A stretch of 45,511 nt of DNA. It comes from Bacteroidota bacterium (GTDB lineage: Bacteria > Bacteroidota > Bacteroidia > Chitinophagales > Chitinophagaceae). The stretch is from contig JAPLEO010000108.1 in assembly GCA_026391125.1 (NCBI GenBank), positions 1-45,511 on the forward strand. The letters are read 5' to 3'. The notes under the pieces are model-generated. The model ran no database searches, was not told where the DNA came from, and saw only the letters and a program-made list of their open reading frames with translations. Of this stretch, positions 9,330-18,169 are shown one piece after another. The position numbers and the translations under genes are program-made. The first letter of the stretch is position 1, and each line of letters begins with the position of its first letter.

Positions 9330-10067
9330 ATGTCTAATGAAGTAACGATTGAGGTTTGTGCATTTAATTTAGAGAGTTGTATCAATGCAGAAAAAGGGGG
9401 AGCTGGGAGAATAGAATTATGTGGCAATCCTACTGAAGGTGGCACTACTCCTGCACCAGGGGTATTAATTCAAGCCAGAAAATTAGTCAGTATTAAGTTG
9501 TATCCCATTATCCGCCCTAGAGGAGGGTACTATTTTTATAGTGATGACGAAATTGAAAGCATTCGTCAAGATATTCTTTTCTGCAAAAACATCGGGTGCG
9601 ATGGGGTCTCAATTGGGGCACAAAAAATGGATGGTAGTTTAGATCTTGATTTGTGTAAACGTTTTGTAGAATGGGCTTATCCCATGAAAGTTTCACTGAA
9701 TAAAGCTTTTGACCTTTCTCCGAATTTGAACCAATCACTCGAAGATGCAATTGAATCTGGATTTGAGCGGATCTTAACGAGCGGTGGTAAAAAAGCAGCA
9801 ATTGATGCATTAGATATCCTGTCGGCTTTGATGACACAAGCAGACAACCGTATCATCATCATGCCAGGTTGCGGATTAAGAAGCTATAATGTAGCAGCAA
9901 TTGCAGCTGCAACACAAGCAAAAGAATATCATAGTGCTGCCAGAGTAGATATTGCTAATCCATTGACCTATCAAAATCCGTTGGTGCATGATCTTGGTTC
10001 TGTATTCAATGCATCTGCAGAAGAAGTGAGATTAATTAAAGCCAATGCATCTGCTGCACTCATTTAA
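9330..10067 (+). CDS. cutC: CutC family protein (TIM barrel)
   Basis: The product is 245 residues, the usual size for CutC. It shows the family signature segments VTIEVCAFNLESCINAEKGG, RIELCGNPTEGGTTP, YPIIRPRGGYYFYSDDEI and RILTSGGKKAAIDALD, followed by IIIMPGCGLRSYN. CutC proteins are historically linked with copper homeostasis in E. coli, but that role is disputed, so the name describes a family rather than a proven function. The ATG at 9330 (MSNEVTIEV) is chosen because the frame upstream runs into the heptamer repeat tract. It converges with the LysR gene; only 7 bp separate their ends. Confidence 0.9.
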   Translation: MSNEVTIEVCAFNLESCINAEKGGAGRIELCGNPTEGGTTPAPGVLIQARKLVSIKLYPIIRPRGGYYFYSDDEIESIRQDILFCKNIGCDGVSIGAQKMDGSLDLDLCKRFVEWAYPMKVSLNKAFDLSPNLNQSLEDAIESGFERILTSGGKKAAIDALDILSALMTQADNRIIIMPGCGLRSYNVAAIAAATQAKEYHSAARVDIANPLTYQNPLVHDLGSVFNASAEEVRLIKANASAALI

Positions 10068-10074
10068 CAACAGC

Positions 10075-10947
10075 TTACTTCAACAAAAAGTTGATTGCTT
10101 CTTTTGCAATTTCCGAATCGCTCAGTTTAGGTGTTGCTAAAAGTATATCAGTAAATAGGTTCAATTTTTTTAGTTCCAAAAATCCGAGGTCCGGATAGTT
10201 ATGACTCTTTACAATATTTGTTGGAACAATTGAAATGCCCAATCCATTTTTTACCAGTTGTATAATGGAAGAAATATTATTTGATTCGTGTACGATCTTT
10301 GGTGTAAACCCATACTTAGCACAGATCTCGATCAATGTATCATAATAAAATGGCGCATATTCTTTATTAAAAAATACAAAGGTTTCGTCCTTTAAATTTT
10401 TAATCTCTTTTTCAGTACGAATATTCACTTTGTTTCGATTAAACACCAACGAAAAACTATCTCTGAACCATAACCTCGTTTCTATCTCAGGTGAATACAA
10501 TGGTGCACGTATGATGCCTAAATCAATTTTGCCCTGTTCTAGTCCCACCACCTGTTCAACAGTTGGAACCTCATACAATCTAAAATTTACAAAGGGATAT
10601 TTCGATGATAAAAATTTTACAAGCTCCGTGATATCCCCCGAAAAAGTAGAACTGATATAAGCAATGCGAAATTCACCACTTATATTCTGACTGATCTTTT
10701 GTGTTTTAAGATTTATTCTGTCGAGCGATTGCAGTAATTGCGTGATCTCTTTCACATAAAACTTTCCTGCATCCGTTAATTCAACCCTTTTATTATTCCT
10801 ATTAAAGAGTTTGGCATTCAATTCTGTTTCCAATTCTTTGATCTGACGACTCAACGGAGGCTGTGCAATAAACAACTTTTCAGAAGCCTTTGTAAAGCTC
10901 AATTCATGGGCCAAAGTGAGGAAATACCTCAAATGTCTTAATTCCAT
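10075..10947 (-). CDS. LysR family transcriptional regulator
   Basis: The protein has 290 residues and an N-terminal winged helix-turn-helix (about 1-60: MELRHLRYFLTLAHELSFTKASEKL, then QPPLSRQIKELE). An effector-binding type 2 periplasmic-fold domain follows (GEFRIAYISSTF onward). It diverges from leuC with 124 bp between the starts and an inverted repeat of the T-N11-A kind next to its own start, so control of the leu/cim operon and of itself is the natural inference. The effector cannot be told from sequence; by analogy it could be a branched-chain intermediate. Confidence 0.92.
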   Translation of the reverse strand: MELRHLRYFLTLAHELSFTKASEKLFIAQPPLSRQIKELETELNAKLFNRNNKRVELTDAGKFYVKEITQLLQSLDRINLKTQKISQNISGEFRIAYISSTFSGDITELVKFLSSKYPFVNFRLYEVPTVEQVVGLEQGKIDLGIIRAPLYSPEIETRLWFRDSFSLVFNRNKVNIRTEKEIKNLKDETFVFFNKEYAPFYYDTLIEICAKYGFTPKIVHESNNISSIIQLVKNGLGISIVPTNIVKSHNYPDLGFLELKKLNLFTDILLATPKLSDSEIAKEAINFLLK

Positions 10948-11071
10948 AGATACCTATTAAGTATTAATAATTGTCAAAATAAGTATAAATAAGTCATAAT
11001 TAAACTATTTAAATTTGTAGAATAAGAATTTTGATTCACCATTTTAGAAAAAATCAACAAATACATAGAAC
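10948..11071. promoter_or_regulatory. Divergent promoter/operator region between lysR and leuC
   Basis: A T-N11-A inverted repeat, ATACCTATTAAGTAT, lies at 10950-10964, immediately upstream of the lysR start. The sequence AAGTATTAATAA at 10959 recurs as AAGTATAAATAA at 10981, exactly 22 bp later, about two helical turns, as expected for a LysR tetramer. A perfect Bacteroidota -7 box TAAATTTG at 11010-11017 drives leuC, whose ATG is 54 bp further on. Positions are read directly; the binding of the neighbouring LysR protein is inferred. Confidence 0.6.
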
Positions 11072-12478
11072 ATGAGCAATAACCCAAATACCCTGTTCGA
11101 CAAAGTGTGGGATGCACACGTAGTTCGTAAGATCGAAGATGGGCCGGATGTATTTTTCATCGACCGTCATTTTATACACGAAGTAACTAGTCCAGTTGCC
11201 TTTTTGGGATTAGAAAGTAGGGGAATTGATGTGATGTTTCCTGAATGCACTTTTGCAACAGCCGATCACAATACACCAACGATCAATCAACACCTACCAG
11301 TTGAAGATCCCTTATCTGCCAATCAATTACAAGCTTTAGAAAGGAACTCTGCGAAATATGGTATTTCACATTGGGGATTGGGAGATCCTAAAAATGGGAT
11401 TGTACACGTTGTTGGGCCAGAAAATGGAATCACGCTTCCGGGCATGACCATCGTATGTGGCGATTCTCATACTTCAACTCACGGAGCTTTTGGTGCAATT
11501 GCATTTGGAATTGGTACTTCTGAAGTAGAGATGGTTTTATCGTCTCAGTGTATCATGCAGCCAAAGCCAAAGAAGATGCGCATCAATGTGAATGGGCAAT
11601 TAGGTAAAGCAGTTACAGCAAAAGATGTAACGCTTTATATTATTGCGCAATTAACTACAGCAGGTGCAACAGGATATTTTGTAGAATATGCAGGCGATGT
11701 GTTTGAAAATATGAGCATGGAAGGAAGAATGACAGTTTGTAATATGAGTATTGAAATGGGTGCTCGTGGTGGTATGATCGCACCAGATGATACTACTTTC
11801 AATTATATCAATGGTAGAGAAAAAGCGCCGAAGGGTGCAGCATGGGATAAGGCATTAGCTTATTGGAAAACATTGAAAACCGATGCAGGTGCTAGTTTTG
11901 ATAAAGAATACAATTTTGCTGCTGCTGAGATCGAGCCAATGATTACTTATGGTACTAACCCTGGTATGGGTATGGGAATTTCAAAACATATTCCAAAAGC
12001 AACTGACTTAGCAGGCGGTGTGGCTACTTATGAAAAGTCATTAAAATATATGGGCTTTGAAGAAGACCAATTAATGCTCGGTAAGAAAGTAGATTATGTA
12101 TTCATCGGAAGTTGTACAAATGGCAGGATCGAAGATTTCCGTGCGTTTGCATCAATTGTGAAAGGTCGCAAAAAAGCAGATCATATTACTGCTTGGATCG
12201 TTCCGGGTTCACACATTGTAGAAGCACAAATTAAAGAAGAAGGAATTCTAGATATATTAACTGAAGCAGGTTTCTTATTACGTCAGCCAGGTTGTTCTGC
12301 TTGTTTAGCAATGAACGATGATAAAATTCCTGCAGGCAAATATGCGGTTAGCACGAGTAATAGAAACTTCGAAGGTCGTCAGGGGCCAGGAAGTAGAACG
12401 CTATTGGCTAGTCCCTACGTTGCAGCAGCAGCAGCTATTACAGGGGTAGTAACTGATCCAAGAGATTTGTTGGCTTAA
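11072..12478 (+). CDS. leuC: 3-isopropylmalate/citramalate dehydratase large subunit
   Basis: LeuC and LeuD together isomerise 2-isopropylmalate to 3-isopropylmalate and can also process citramalate to 3-methylmalate. The protein is 468 residues, typical of the single large subunit. Aconitase-fold landmarks are VWDAHVV, the [12 protein letters not shown] segment, [23 protein letters not shown], and the [4Fe-4S] ligands in [13 protein letters not shown] and [33 protein letters not shown] ends the domain. It is the first gene of the operon after a -7 box at 11010; leuD follows 38 bp downstream. Confidence 0.96.
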   Translation: MSNNPNTLFDKVWDAHVVRKIEDGPDVFFIDRHFIHEVTSPVAFLGLESRGIDVMFPECTFATADHNTPTINQHLPVEDPLSANQLQALERNSAKYGISHWGLGDPKNGIVHVVGPENGITLPGMTIVCGDSHTSTHGAFGAIAFGIGTSEVEMVLSSQCIMQPKPKKMRINVNGQLGKAVTAKDVTLYIIAQLTTAGATGYFVEYAGDVFENMSMEGRMTVCNMSIEMGARGGMIAPDDTTFNYINGREKAPKGAAWDKALAYWKTLKTDAGASFDKEYNFAAAEIEPMITYGTNPGMGMGISKHIPKATDLAGGVATYEKSLKYMGFEEDQLMLGKKVDYVFIGSCTNGRIEDFRAFASIVKGRKKADHITAWIVPGSHIVEAQIKEEGILDILTEAGFLLRQPGCSACLAMNDDKIPAGKYAVSTSNRNFEGRQGPGSRTLLASPYVAAAAAITGVVTDPRDLLA

Positions 12479-12516
12479 CTGTAAAAATTAATTTTAAAAC
12501 TTATCAAATCATACAA

Positions 12517-13113
12517 ATGGCTTACGATAAATTTACGGTCTTAACAAGTACTGCAGTTCCTTTACCAATCGAAAATGTAGATACAGATCAGATCATTCCA
12601 GCGCGCTTTTTAAAAGCAATAGAAAGAAAAGGTTTTGGCGATAATTTGTTTCGCGACTGGCGATACAATAACGACAATTCTCCCAAACAGGATTTCGTTT
12701 TAAACAATGCCATATATACAGGTAAGATTCTTGTAGGAGGAACAAATTTCGGAAGTGGAAGCAGCCGCGAACATGCTGCATGGGCAATTTACGATTATGG
12801 ATTCCGTTGTGTGGTATCTAGTTTCTTCGCTGATATTTTTAAAGGCAATGCAATTAATGTTGGGATTTTGCCAGTACAGGTTTCAGAAGCTTTTCTAGAT
12901 CAAATATTTAAAGCTATTGAAGTTGATCCTGCAACCGTTATCACTATTGATCTAGCTGCTCAAACTATTAAACTTGAAGCTACTGGAGCTAGCGAATCAT
13001 TTGCTATCAATGGTTATAAGAAGCATAATCTTATGAACGGCTTTGATGATATCGATTATTTACAGGCAATGAAAGATGATATTAAAACTTTCGCAGCAAC
13101 GAATGGTATCTAA
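12517..13113 (+). CDS. leuD: 3-isopropylmalate/citramalate dehydratase small subunit
   Basis: This is the 198-residue swivel subunit that completes the LeuCD isomerase. Recognisable segments are IENVDTDQIIPARFLK, the FVLNNAIYTGKILVGGTNFGSGSSREHAAWAI region (active-site GSGSSREHA), and FADIFKGNAINVGILPV. The ATG at 12517 follows leuC after 38 bp of AT-rich DNA, and the next gene begins 24 bp after its stop. Nothing is missing from the family pattern. Confidence 0.96.
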   Translation: MAYDKFTVLTSTAVPLPIENVDTDQIIPARFLKAIERKGFGDNLFRDWRYNNDNSPKQDFVLNNAIYTGKILVGGTNFGSGSSREHAAWAIYDYGFRCVVSSFFADIFKGNAINVGILPVQVSEAFLDQIFKAIEVDPATVITIDLAAQTIKLEATGASESFAINGYKKHNLMNGFDDIDYLQAMKDDIKTFAATNGI

Positions 13114-13137
13114 ACTAACGACGCTAAAATTATAGGA

Positions 13138-14664
13138 TTGAAAAAGCAACAAAGACATATCGAAATCATGGATACTACACTCCGCGATGGTGAACAAACC
13201 AGCGGAGTGAGCTTTTCTGCATCTGAGAAATTAACCATTGCCAAATTGCTATTAACAGATTTAAATGTTGATAGAATTGAGATCGCTTCTGCAAGAGTTT
13301 CGGAAGGAGAATTTCAAGCAGTAAAAAAAATCACTGATTGGGCTAAAGAAAATGGGTATCTCAACAGGGTAGAAGTATTGACCTTTGTAGATGGAGAAGT
13401 TTCAGTGAATTGGATGTTGGAAGCGGGTGCAAAAGTGATGAACCTTTTAACCAAAGGGTCTTTAAATCATTTAACGCATCAACTTAAAAAAACGGCCGAC
13501 CAACATTTTGCAGAAATTGCTGCTGTTCTAAAACTCGCTAAGGACAAGGGTTTAAAGAGCAATGTCTATCTCGAAGATTGGAGTAATGGGATGCGCCATT
13601 CGAAAGACTATGTGATCAGTTATCTCGATTTTATAAAAGATCAGCCAATAGAACGCGTTTTGTTGCCAGATACTTTAGGCGTATTAACTCCTAGAGAATC
13701 TTATGAATTCGTTTCAGAATTGGTTCAGAAATATCCCAATATCCATTTTGATTTTCATGCGCATAACGACTATGACTTGGGAACTGCCAATGTATTAGAG
13801 GCAGTTTTCGCAGGTGCCAAAGGCTTGCACTTAACCATTAATGGTATGGGTGAAAGAGCAGGTAATGCTTCTTTAGCAAGTGTTATTGCTGTATTACACG
13901 ATAATATGAAAGAAGTGAAAACTTCTGTCAACGAAAAATCTTTATACTCCGTAAGTAAACTGGTTGAAACATTTTCTGGGTTTAGGATTCCTGCTAACAA
14001 ACCTGTTGTAGGCGAAAATGTATTTACCCAAACTGCGGGCATTCACGCCGATGGCGATAAGAAGAACAATCTTTATTTCAATGATCTGATGCCCGAGCGT
14101 TTTGGCCGCCAAAGGAAATACGCACTTGGTAAAACAAGTGGTAAAGCGAATATTGAAAACAACTTGAAAGAATTAGGTATTCAATTAGCTGATGAGGACC
14201 TCAAAAAAGTTACTCAGCGTATCATTGAATTAGGAGATAGAAAACAAACAGTTACACAAGCAGACCTTCCATATATCATTTCGGATGTGTTAGATAGTAA
14301 TACCATTGTAGAAAAAGTACAGGTTGCAAATTATGTACTCACACATTCTAAAAACCTTCGTCCATCAGTAACAGTTAAAATTCTAATAGGAGAAGAAATA
14401 TTCGAAGAACATGCGCAAGGTGATGGTCAATACGATGCATTCATGAATGCGATTAAAAAAGTATATGCGTCTAAAAAAATTGCACTTCCACAACTAACAG
14501 ATTATGCTGTTCGCATCCCACCGGGTGGTAAATCAGATGCGTTGTGTGAAACCATTATTACTTGGATGCACAATGGAAAAGAATTTAAAACTCGTGGATT
14601 AGATAGCGACCAAACTGTTTCTGCAATTAAGGCTACTCAGAAAATGCTTAACACGATCGACTAA
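13138..14664 (+). CDS. cimA: Citramalate synthase-like member of the 2-isopropylmalate synthase family
   Basis: This DRE-TIM metallolyase condenses acetyl-CoA with a 2-oxoacid. It has 508 residues: catalytic TIM barrel about 1-290, linker, and a LeuA-type allosteric domain about 390-508. Catalytic R16 and D17 lie in DTTLRDGEQ, and H207 and H209 in HAHND bind metal. At the positions described for Leptospira interrogans citramalate synthase it has L81, L104, Y144, E146 and T179 with identical numbering, and the flanking EIASARVSEGE, NLLTKGSLNHL and NVYLEDWSNGMRHS match the Leptospira protein as I remember it. That favours pyruvate as substrate, feeding isoleucine synthesis, over 2-oxoisovalerate. 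The TTG at 13138 is used because the ATG ten codons later would cut the first strand. Plain LeuA remains possible. Confidence 0.8.
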   Translation: MKKQQRHIEIMDTTLRDGEQTSGVSFSASEKLTIAKLLLTDLNVDRIEIASARVSEGEFQAVKKITDWAKENGYLNRVEVLTFVDGEVSVNWMLEAGAKVMNLLTKGSLNHLTHQLKKTADQHFAEIAAVLKLAKDKGLKSNVYLEDWSNGMRHSKDYVISYLDFIKDQPIERVLLPDTLGVLTPRESYEFVSELVQKYPNIHFDFHAHNDYDLGTANVLEAVFAGAKGLHLTINGMGERAGNASLASVIAVLHDNMKEVKTSVNEKSLYSVSKLVETFSGFRIPANKPVVGENVFTQTAGIHADGDKKNNLYFNDLMPERFGRQRKYALGKTSGKANIENNLKELGIQLADEDLKKVTQRIIELGDRKQTVTQADLPYIISDVLDSNTIVEKVQVANYVLTHSKNLRPSVTVKILIGEEIFEEHAQGDGQYDAFMNAIKKVYASKKIALPQLTDYAVRIPPGGKSDALCETIITWMHNGKEFKTRGLDSDQTVSAIKATQKMLNTID

Positions 14665-14695
14665 CTAACAAATCAATATTAAAATAAAAGATACA

Positions 14696-15769
14696 ATGGC
14701 TACTAAAAATATATTAATTGTACCAGGTGATGGTATCGGACAGGAAGTAACAGCAGTTGGCAAAAAAGTTTTGGATGCGATCGCTGCCAAATTTGGACAT
14801 GAGTTTCATTACGATGAAGCATTGATTGGTCATGTTGCAATTGAAGCAACAGGAGAGGCGTTACCTGCAGAGTCTTTAGAAAAAATGCGCAAATCAGATG
14901 CGGTTTTATTTGGTGCAGTTGGTCACCCTAAATACGACAACGATCCATCAGCAAAAGTTCGACCTGAACAAGGCCTGCTAAAAATGCGTAAGGAATTGGG
15001 CTTATATGCAAACCTCCGCCCGATTAAATTATTCGATGAATTGCTAAGTGCATCAAGTATTAAACCTGAAATATTAAAAGGTGCCGATATCCTATTTTTC
15101 AGAGAATTAACTGGCGATATTTATTTTGGTGAAAAGGGTCGAAAAAATGATGGAGATACGGCTTATGATGTTGCTGAATATAGTCGCTATGAAGTAGAAC
15201 GTATCGGAAGAAAAGCTTTTGAAGCTGCAAGAACCAGAAAGAAAAAATTATGTTCTGTTGATAAAGCAAATGTGTTGGAGACAAGTCGTCTTTGGAGAGA
15301 AGTAATTCAGAAATTAGCATTGGAATATCCTGATGTAGAAGTAGAACACCAATTCGTAGATTCTACAGCTATGATGTTGATCAAAAACCCATGTCGTTTC
15401 GACGTAGTAGTTACTGCAAACTTATTTGGAGATATATTAACTGATGAAGCGTCGCAAATCGCTGGTTCAATGGGAATGTTAGCTTCTGCATCCATTGGCG
15501 ATGGTACAGGCGTGTATGAGCCAATTCATGGTTCTGCACACGATATTACTGGCAAGGGCATTGCAAATCCCTTAGCATCGATTCTTTCAGCTGCACTGTT
15601 GTTAGATATTTCATTCGGTATGAAAGATGAATCTGATCTGGTGATCAGTGCGGTTGATCAAGTTTTAAAGCAAGGATTCAGAACGGTTGACATTGCTGAT
15701 GCAACTACTAAACCTGAGAACATCTTGGGTACAGCAGCAATGGGTGAAGCAGTTTTGAAATTTATCTAG
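14696..15769 (+). CDS. leuB: 3-isopropylmalate dehydrogenase
   Basis: This NAD+-dependent oxidative decarboxylase has 357 residues. It acts on 3-isopropylmalate in leucine synthesis, and the same enzyme can convert 3-methylmalate to 2-oxobutyrate in the citramalate route. Family segments are IVPGDGIGQEV, LFGAVGHPKYD, LRKELGLYANLRPIK (with LLKM before it), FFRELTGDIYFG, SVDKANVLETSRLWR, VDSTAMMLIKNP, FGDILTDEASQIAGSMGMLASAS and EPIHGSAHDITGKGIANP. It is the last gene of the operon, 31 bp after cimA, and is followed by a strong terminator. Confidence 0.95.
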   Translation: MATKNILIVPGDGIGQEVTAVGKKVLDAIAAKFGHEFHYDEALIGHVAIEATGEALPAESLEKMRKSDAVLFGAVGHPKYDNDPSAKVRPEQGLLKMRKELGLYANLRPIKLFDELLSASSIKPEILKGADILFFRELTGDIYFGEKGRKNDGDTAYDVAEYSRYEVERIGRKAFEAARTRKKKLCSVDKANVLETSRLWREVIQKLALEYPDVEVEHQFVDSTAMMLIKNPCRFDVVVTANLFGDILTDEASQIAGSMGMLASASIGDGTGVYEPIHGSAHDITGKGIANPLASILSAALLLDISFGMKDESDLVISAVDQVLKQGFRTVDIADATTKPENILGTAAMGEAVLKFI

Positions 15770-15797
15770 CATAAAGTTTTTACAATAAAAAATACAC

Positions 15798-15826
15798 CGC
15801 CTCAGCTAAAACTGAGGCGTTTTTTT
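15798..15826 (+). terminator. Rho-independent terminator of the leuCD-cimA-leuB operon
   Basis: A perfect 8-bp GC-rich stem CGCCTCAG (15798-15805) and CTGAGGCG (15812-15819) encloses a 6-base loop and is followed directly by seven T residues. It lies 28 bp after the leuB stop. Confidence 0.95.
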
Positions 15827-15875
15827 GTTGCTATTACTCCCGAAGATTTAAAGAGGTTCATTTACGGGGAATCAA

Positions 15876-15883
15876 TACTTTTG
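15876..15883 (+). promoter_or_regulatory. Putative -7 box of the ligase/radical SAM/flavoprotein operon
   Basis: TACTTTTG matches the Bacteroidota TAnnTTTG element and lies 35 bp before the ATG at 15919, after the leu terminator. It marks the three following genes as a separate transcription unit. No convincing -33 TTG is at the usual distance. Confidence 0.5.
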
Positions 15884-15918
15884 TTGTATAATATTGATAA
15901 TCTATTAAAATATTAAAA

Positions 15919-17253
15919 ATGGATAACGCCAAACTACCTATTACAGATTTTGTAAACCTGCTTGATTATAATAACAACACTATATTCAATATGACGCAGG
16001 AGGAAGTTACGGCAGCAATAGTTTCTGGCGATGCAGAAAGGGTTCGCAAAATTGACGGACAATTTGCCATCGTAGAAAAAGTTGGGCAACAAGTTTTCAT
16101 GGCCCGCTCTATTGGAAGACCTATGCGTTACTTTTTAGCTAAGCAAGTCTCCGGGCCGATGCTTATAGTTGCAGAAAGGATCGATGAGATTTACAATTTT
16201 CTAAAAACAAAAGGGCTTCATACGCAATTCCATCCTTCTTATACTAGAATGGTGCCTGCACATTTTGTAGTTCGTTTAGAAGTAATAGGCTGTCCCGATC
16301 CCAATCCTGTTTACACACGTTTTTTTGCACCGAAAAGAAATGTCTTAACTGATAACTTAGATGAAATTGGCAAAACATATATGGAGGCATTGGCTAAAGA
16401 ATGCCAGAAATGGTTATTGTCTATTCCAGAGAATGAGCCCATTGGCGTTTTATTTTCAGGGGGCATTGATAGTGGATCTGTCTTTTTAGTACTTTATCAT
16501 TTAATGCTAAAGCTTGGCCTATCTCCTCAAAGATTAAAAGCGTTTACATTATCTGTGAATTCTGGTTCAGATGCAATTCAAGCACATCAATTTTTAGACC
16601 AATTGGGTCTATCCATTTTTTTAGAAGTACTTGATGTACCTCAATCTTCCATAAGTTATAAAGACGCTATAAAAGTGGTGGAAGATTATAAACCATTGGA
16701 TATTGAATCAGCAACAATGGCACTTGCATTAAGTAAGGAAATCAGGAAACAATATCCAGAATGGAAATACTTAGCAGATGGAGATGGTGGCGATGAAAAC
16801 CTTAAGGATTATCCGATTGCGGAAAACACCGAACTTACCATTCGTAGTGTGTTAAATAATACAATGCTTTACCAAGAAGGCTGGGGTGTTGATAAAATCA
16901 AGCATTCTCTTACTTATACAGGTGGTCAAAGCAGAGGGCATGTACGTTCTTATGCCCCATCACAGATGTTAGGTTTTAAAGGGTTTAGTCCGTATGCATT
17001 GCCAAACGTTATAGAAATTTCAGAGGGGATACCATTTATTGCATTAACAAAGTGGAGTGAGGATGAATTATATGCATTGAAAGGAGAAATTGTAAGCAGG
17101 GGGATCAAAGCTTTAACTGGTTTCGATATGCCAGTATTCGAAAAGCGTAGATTTCAACGTGGTGCCGTTGGTGAAAATACATTTAATCAGATGTTTTCTG
17201 ATGATGAAACGGTTTATCGGACCTATTTCAATTCGCTATATGCACGACAGTAG
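15919..17253 (+). CDS. Asparagine synthetase B-like ligase with degenerate glutaminase domain
   Basis: This 444-residue protein has the two-domain layout of AsnB. Residues about 20-135 resemble a class II glutaminase fold (KIDGQFAIVEKV, MARSIGRPMRYFLA, MVPAHFVVRLE), but the N-terminal nucleophilic cysteine after Met is absent (MDNAKL), so it should not hydrolyse glutamine. Residues about 150-440 form the adenylating domain with the PP-loop FSGGIDSGSVF (SGGIDS at 180-185) and LADGDGGDEN (285-294). This is the pattern of beta-lactam synthetase, carbapenam synthetase and lasso cyclase relatives, which activate a carboxylate with ATP for an amine other than glutamine-derived ammonia. It overlaps the radical SAM gene by 14 bp. 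Substrate unknown. Confidence 0.8.
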   Translation: MDNAKLPITDFVNLLDYNNNTIFNMTQEEVTAAIVSGDAERVRKIDGQFAIVEKVGQQVFMARSIGRPMRYFLAKQVSGPMLIVAERIDEIYNFLKTKGLHTQFHPSYTRMVPAHFVVRLEVIGCPDPNPVYTRFFAPKRNVLTDNLDEIGKTYMEALAKECQKWLLSIPENEPIGVLFSGGIDSGSVFLVLYHLMLKLGLSPQRLKAFTLSVNSGSDAIQAHQFLDQLGLSIFLEVLDVPQSSISYKDAIKVVEDYKPLDIESATMALALSKEIRKQYPEWKYLADGDGGDENLKDYPIAENTELTIRSVLNNTMLYQEGWGVDKIKHSLTYTGGQSRGHVRSYAPSQMLGFKGFSPYALPNVIEISEGIPFIALTKWSEDELYALKGEIVSRGIKALTGFDMPVFEKRRFQRGAVGENTFNQMFSDDETVYRTYFNSLYARQ

Positions 17254-18169
17254 GGAAATAGAAAAAAATCGACCTCAAAGAAATATAGTTGACCCAAATA
17301 TTCCTTTTCATTTTTTGCATGAAATGGAACCAGATAAAGATGGGAATTTACAAACGGTTAACACCATATTTCTTACAAGTAAAGAGTGTGTATTTAAATG
17401 CCTAATGTGTGATCTATGGAAAAACACATTACTAGAAGATACGCCTGAAGGTGCAATTATAAAACAGATTGATTATGCTTTGAGTAGGCTTCCTGAAGCA
17501 AGTGTCATTAAGTTATACAATAGTGGAAACTTCTTCGATCAAAAATCAATACCCTTATCCGACTATGCTGGTATCATTGATCGAGTTAAGAACTTTAAAA
17601 AAGTAATTGTTGAGAATCATGCCAAACTATGTGGACAGGCCTGTGTTGATTTTAATGATCAACTAAGTGGCAAATTAGAAATTGCCATGGGACTTGAAAC
17701 GATTCATCCAGATTCATTGCCTAAACTAAATAAGCAACTCAGCGAAGAGGATTTTAAGAAAGCTGCTAACTTTTTAAGTAGTCATGGTATAGATATGCGC
17801 GCATTTATACTTTTAAACCCACCATTTATTATAGACGAAAAAGAAAGTATCGAATGGACAATCAAAACCATTCAATTCGCTTTTGATTGTGGAGTTGGTT
17901 GTTGTTCCATTATTCCAACAAGGGGAGGTAATGGGATGATGGAAAAGCTACAAGAGCAGGGTTACTATGTTCCCCCATCTTTGAATGCTTTGGAAGAGGT
18001 TTTTGATAGGGGGCTTGCTTTAAAACAGGGACAAGTGCTTGTTGATACTTGGGATATTGGTTTTTTATCTAACTGCACACACTGTTTCGAAGAGAGAAAA
18101 AGTAGATTGAATCAAATGAATTTAAATCAAAAAATTTACCAGTCGATAGCCTGTAGCTATCATGAATAA
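17240..18169 (+). CDS. Radical SAM protein resembling archaeosine synthase subunit RaSEA
   Basis: The 309-residue protein binds a [4Fe-4S] cluster through C50, C54 and C57 (CVFKCLMC, the CX3CX2C radical SAM motif). Beyond that it follows the order of segments I associate with RaSEA/TIGR01210 enzymes and more distantly Elp3. These are IKLYNSGNFFDQKSIP, IVENHAKL, LEIAMGLETIHPDSLPKLNK, EEDFKKAANFL, FILLNPPFIIDEKESIEW, IIPTRGGNGMMEKL and YYVPPSLNALEEVF. The archaeal enzyme cleaves a lysine adduct to make archaeosine; a bacterial role would differ. Start: the ATG at 17240 (MHDSREIEKN) is chosen; the longer frame from 17159 lies inside the ligase gene. It overlaps its neighbours on both sides (14 and 8 bp), so the three genes are probably translated together. 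Confidence 0.78.
   Translation: MHDSREIEKNRPQRNIVDPNIPFHFLHEMEPDKDGNLQTVNTIFLTSKECVFKCLMCDLWKNTLLEDTPEGAIIKQIDYALSRLPEASVIKLYNSGNFFDQKSIPLSDYAGIIDRVKNFKKVIVENHAKLCGQACVDFNDQLSGKLEIAMGLETIHPDSLPKLNKQLSEEDFKKAANFLSSHGIDMRAFILLNPPFIIDEKESIEWTIKTIQFAFDCGVGCCSIIPTRGGNGMMEKLQEQGYYVPPSLNALEEVFDRGLALKQGQVLVDTWDIGFLSNCTHCFEERKSRLNQMNLNQKIYQSIACSYHE

Noticed and set aside
9137..9445. N-terminal extension of about 100 residues on the D-lactate dehydrogenase ORF (Ser/Leu/Thr/His-rich)
   Set aside because: It is the translation of the heptamer repeat and flanking DNA; the protein-like sequence begins at MGLQEALL (9136).
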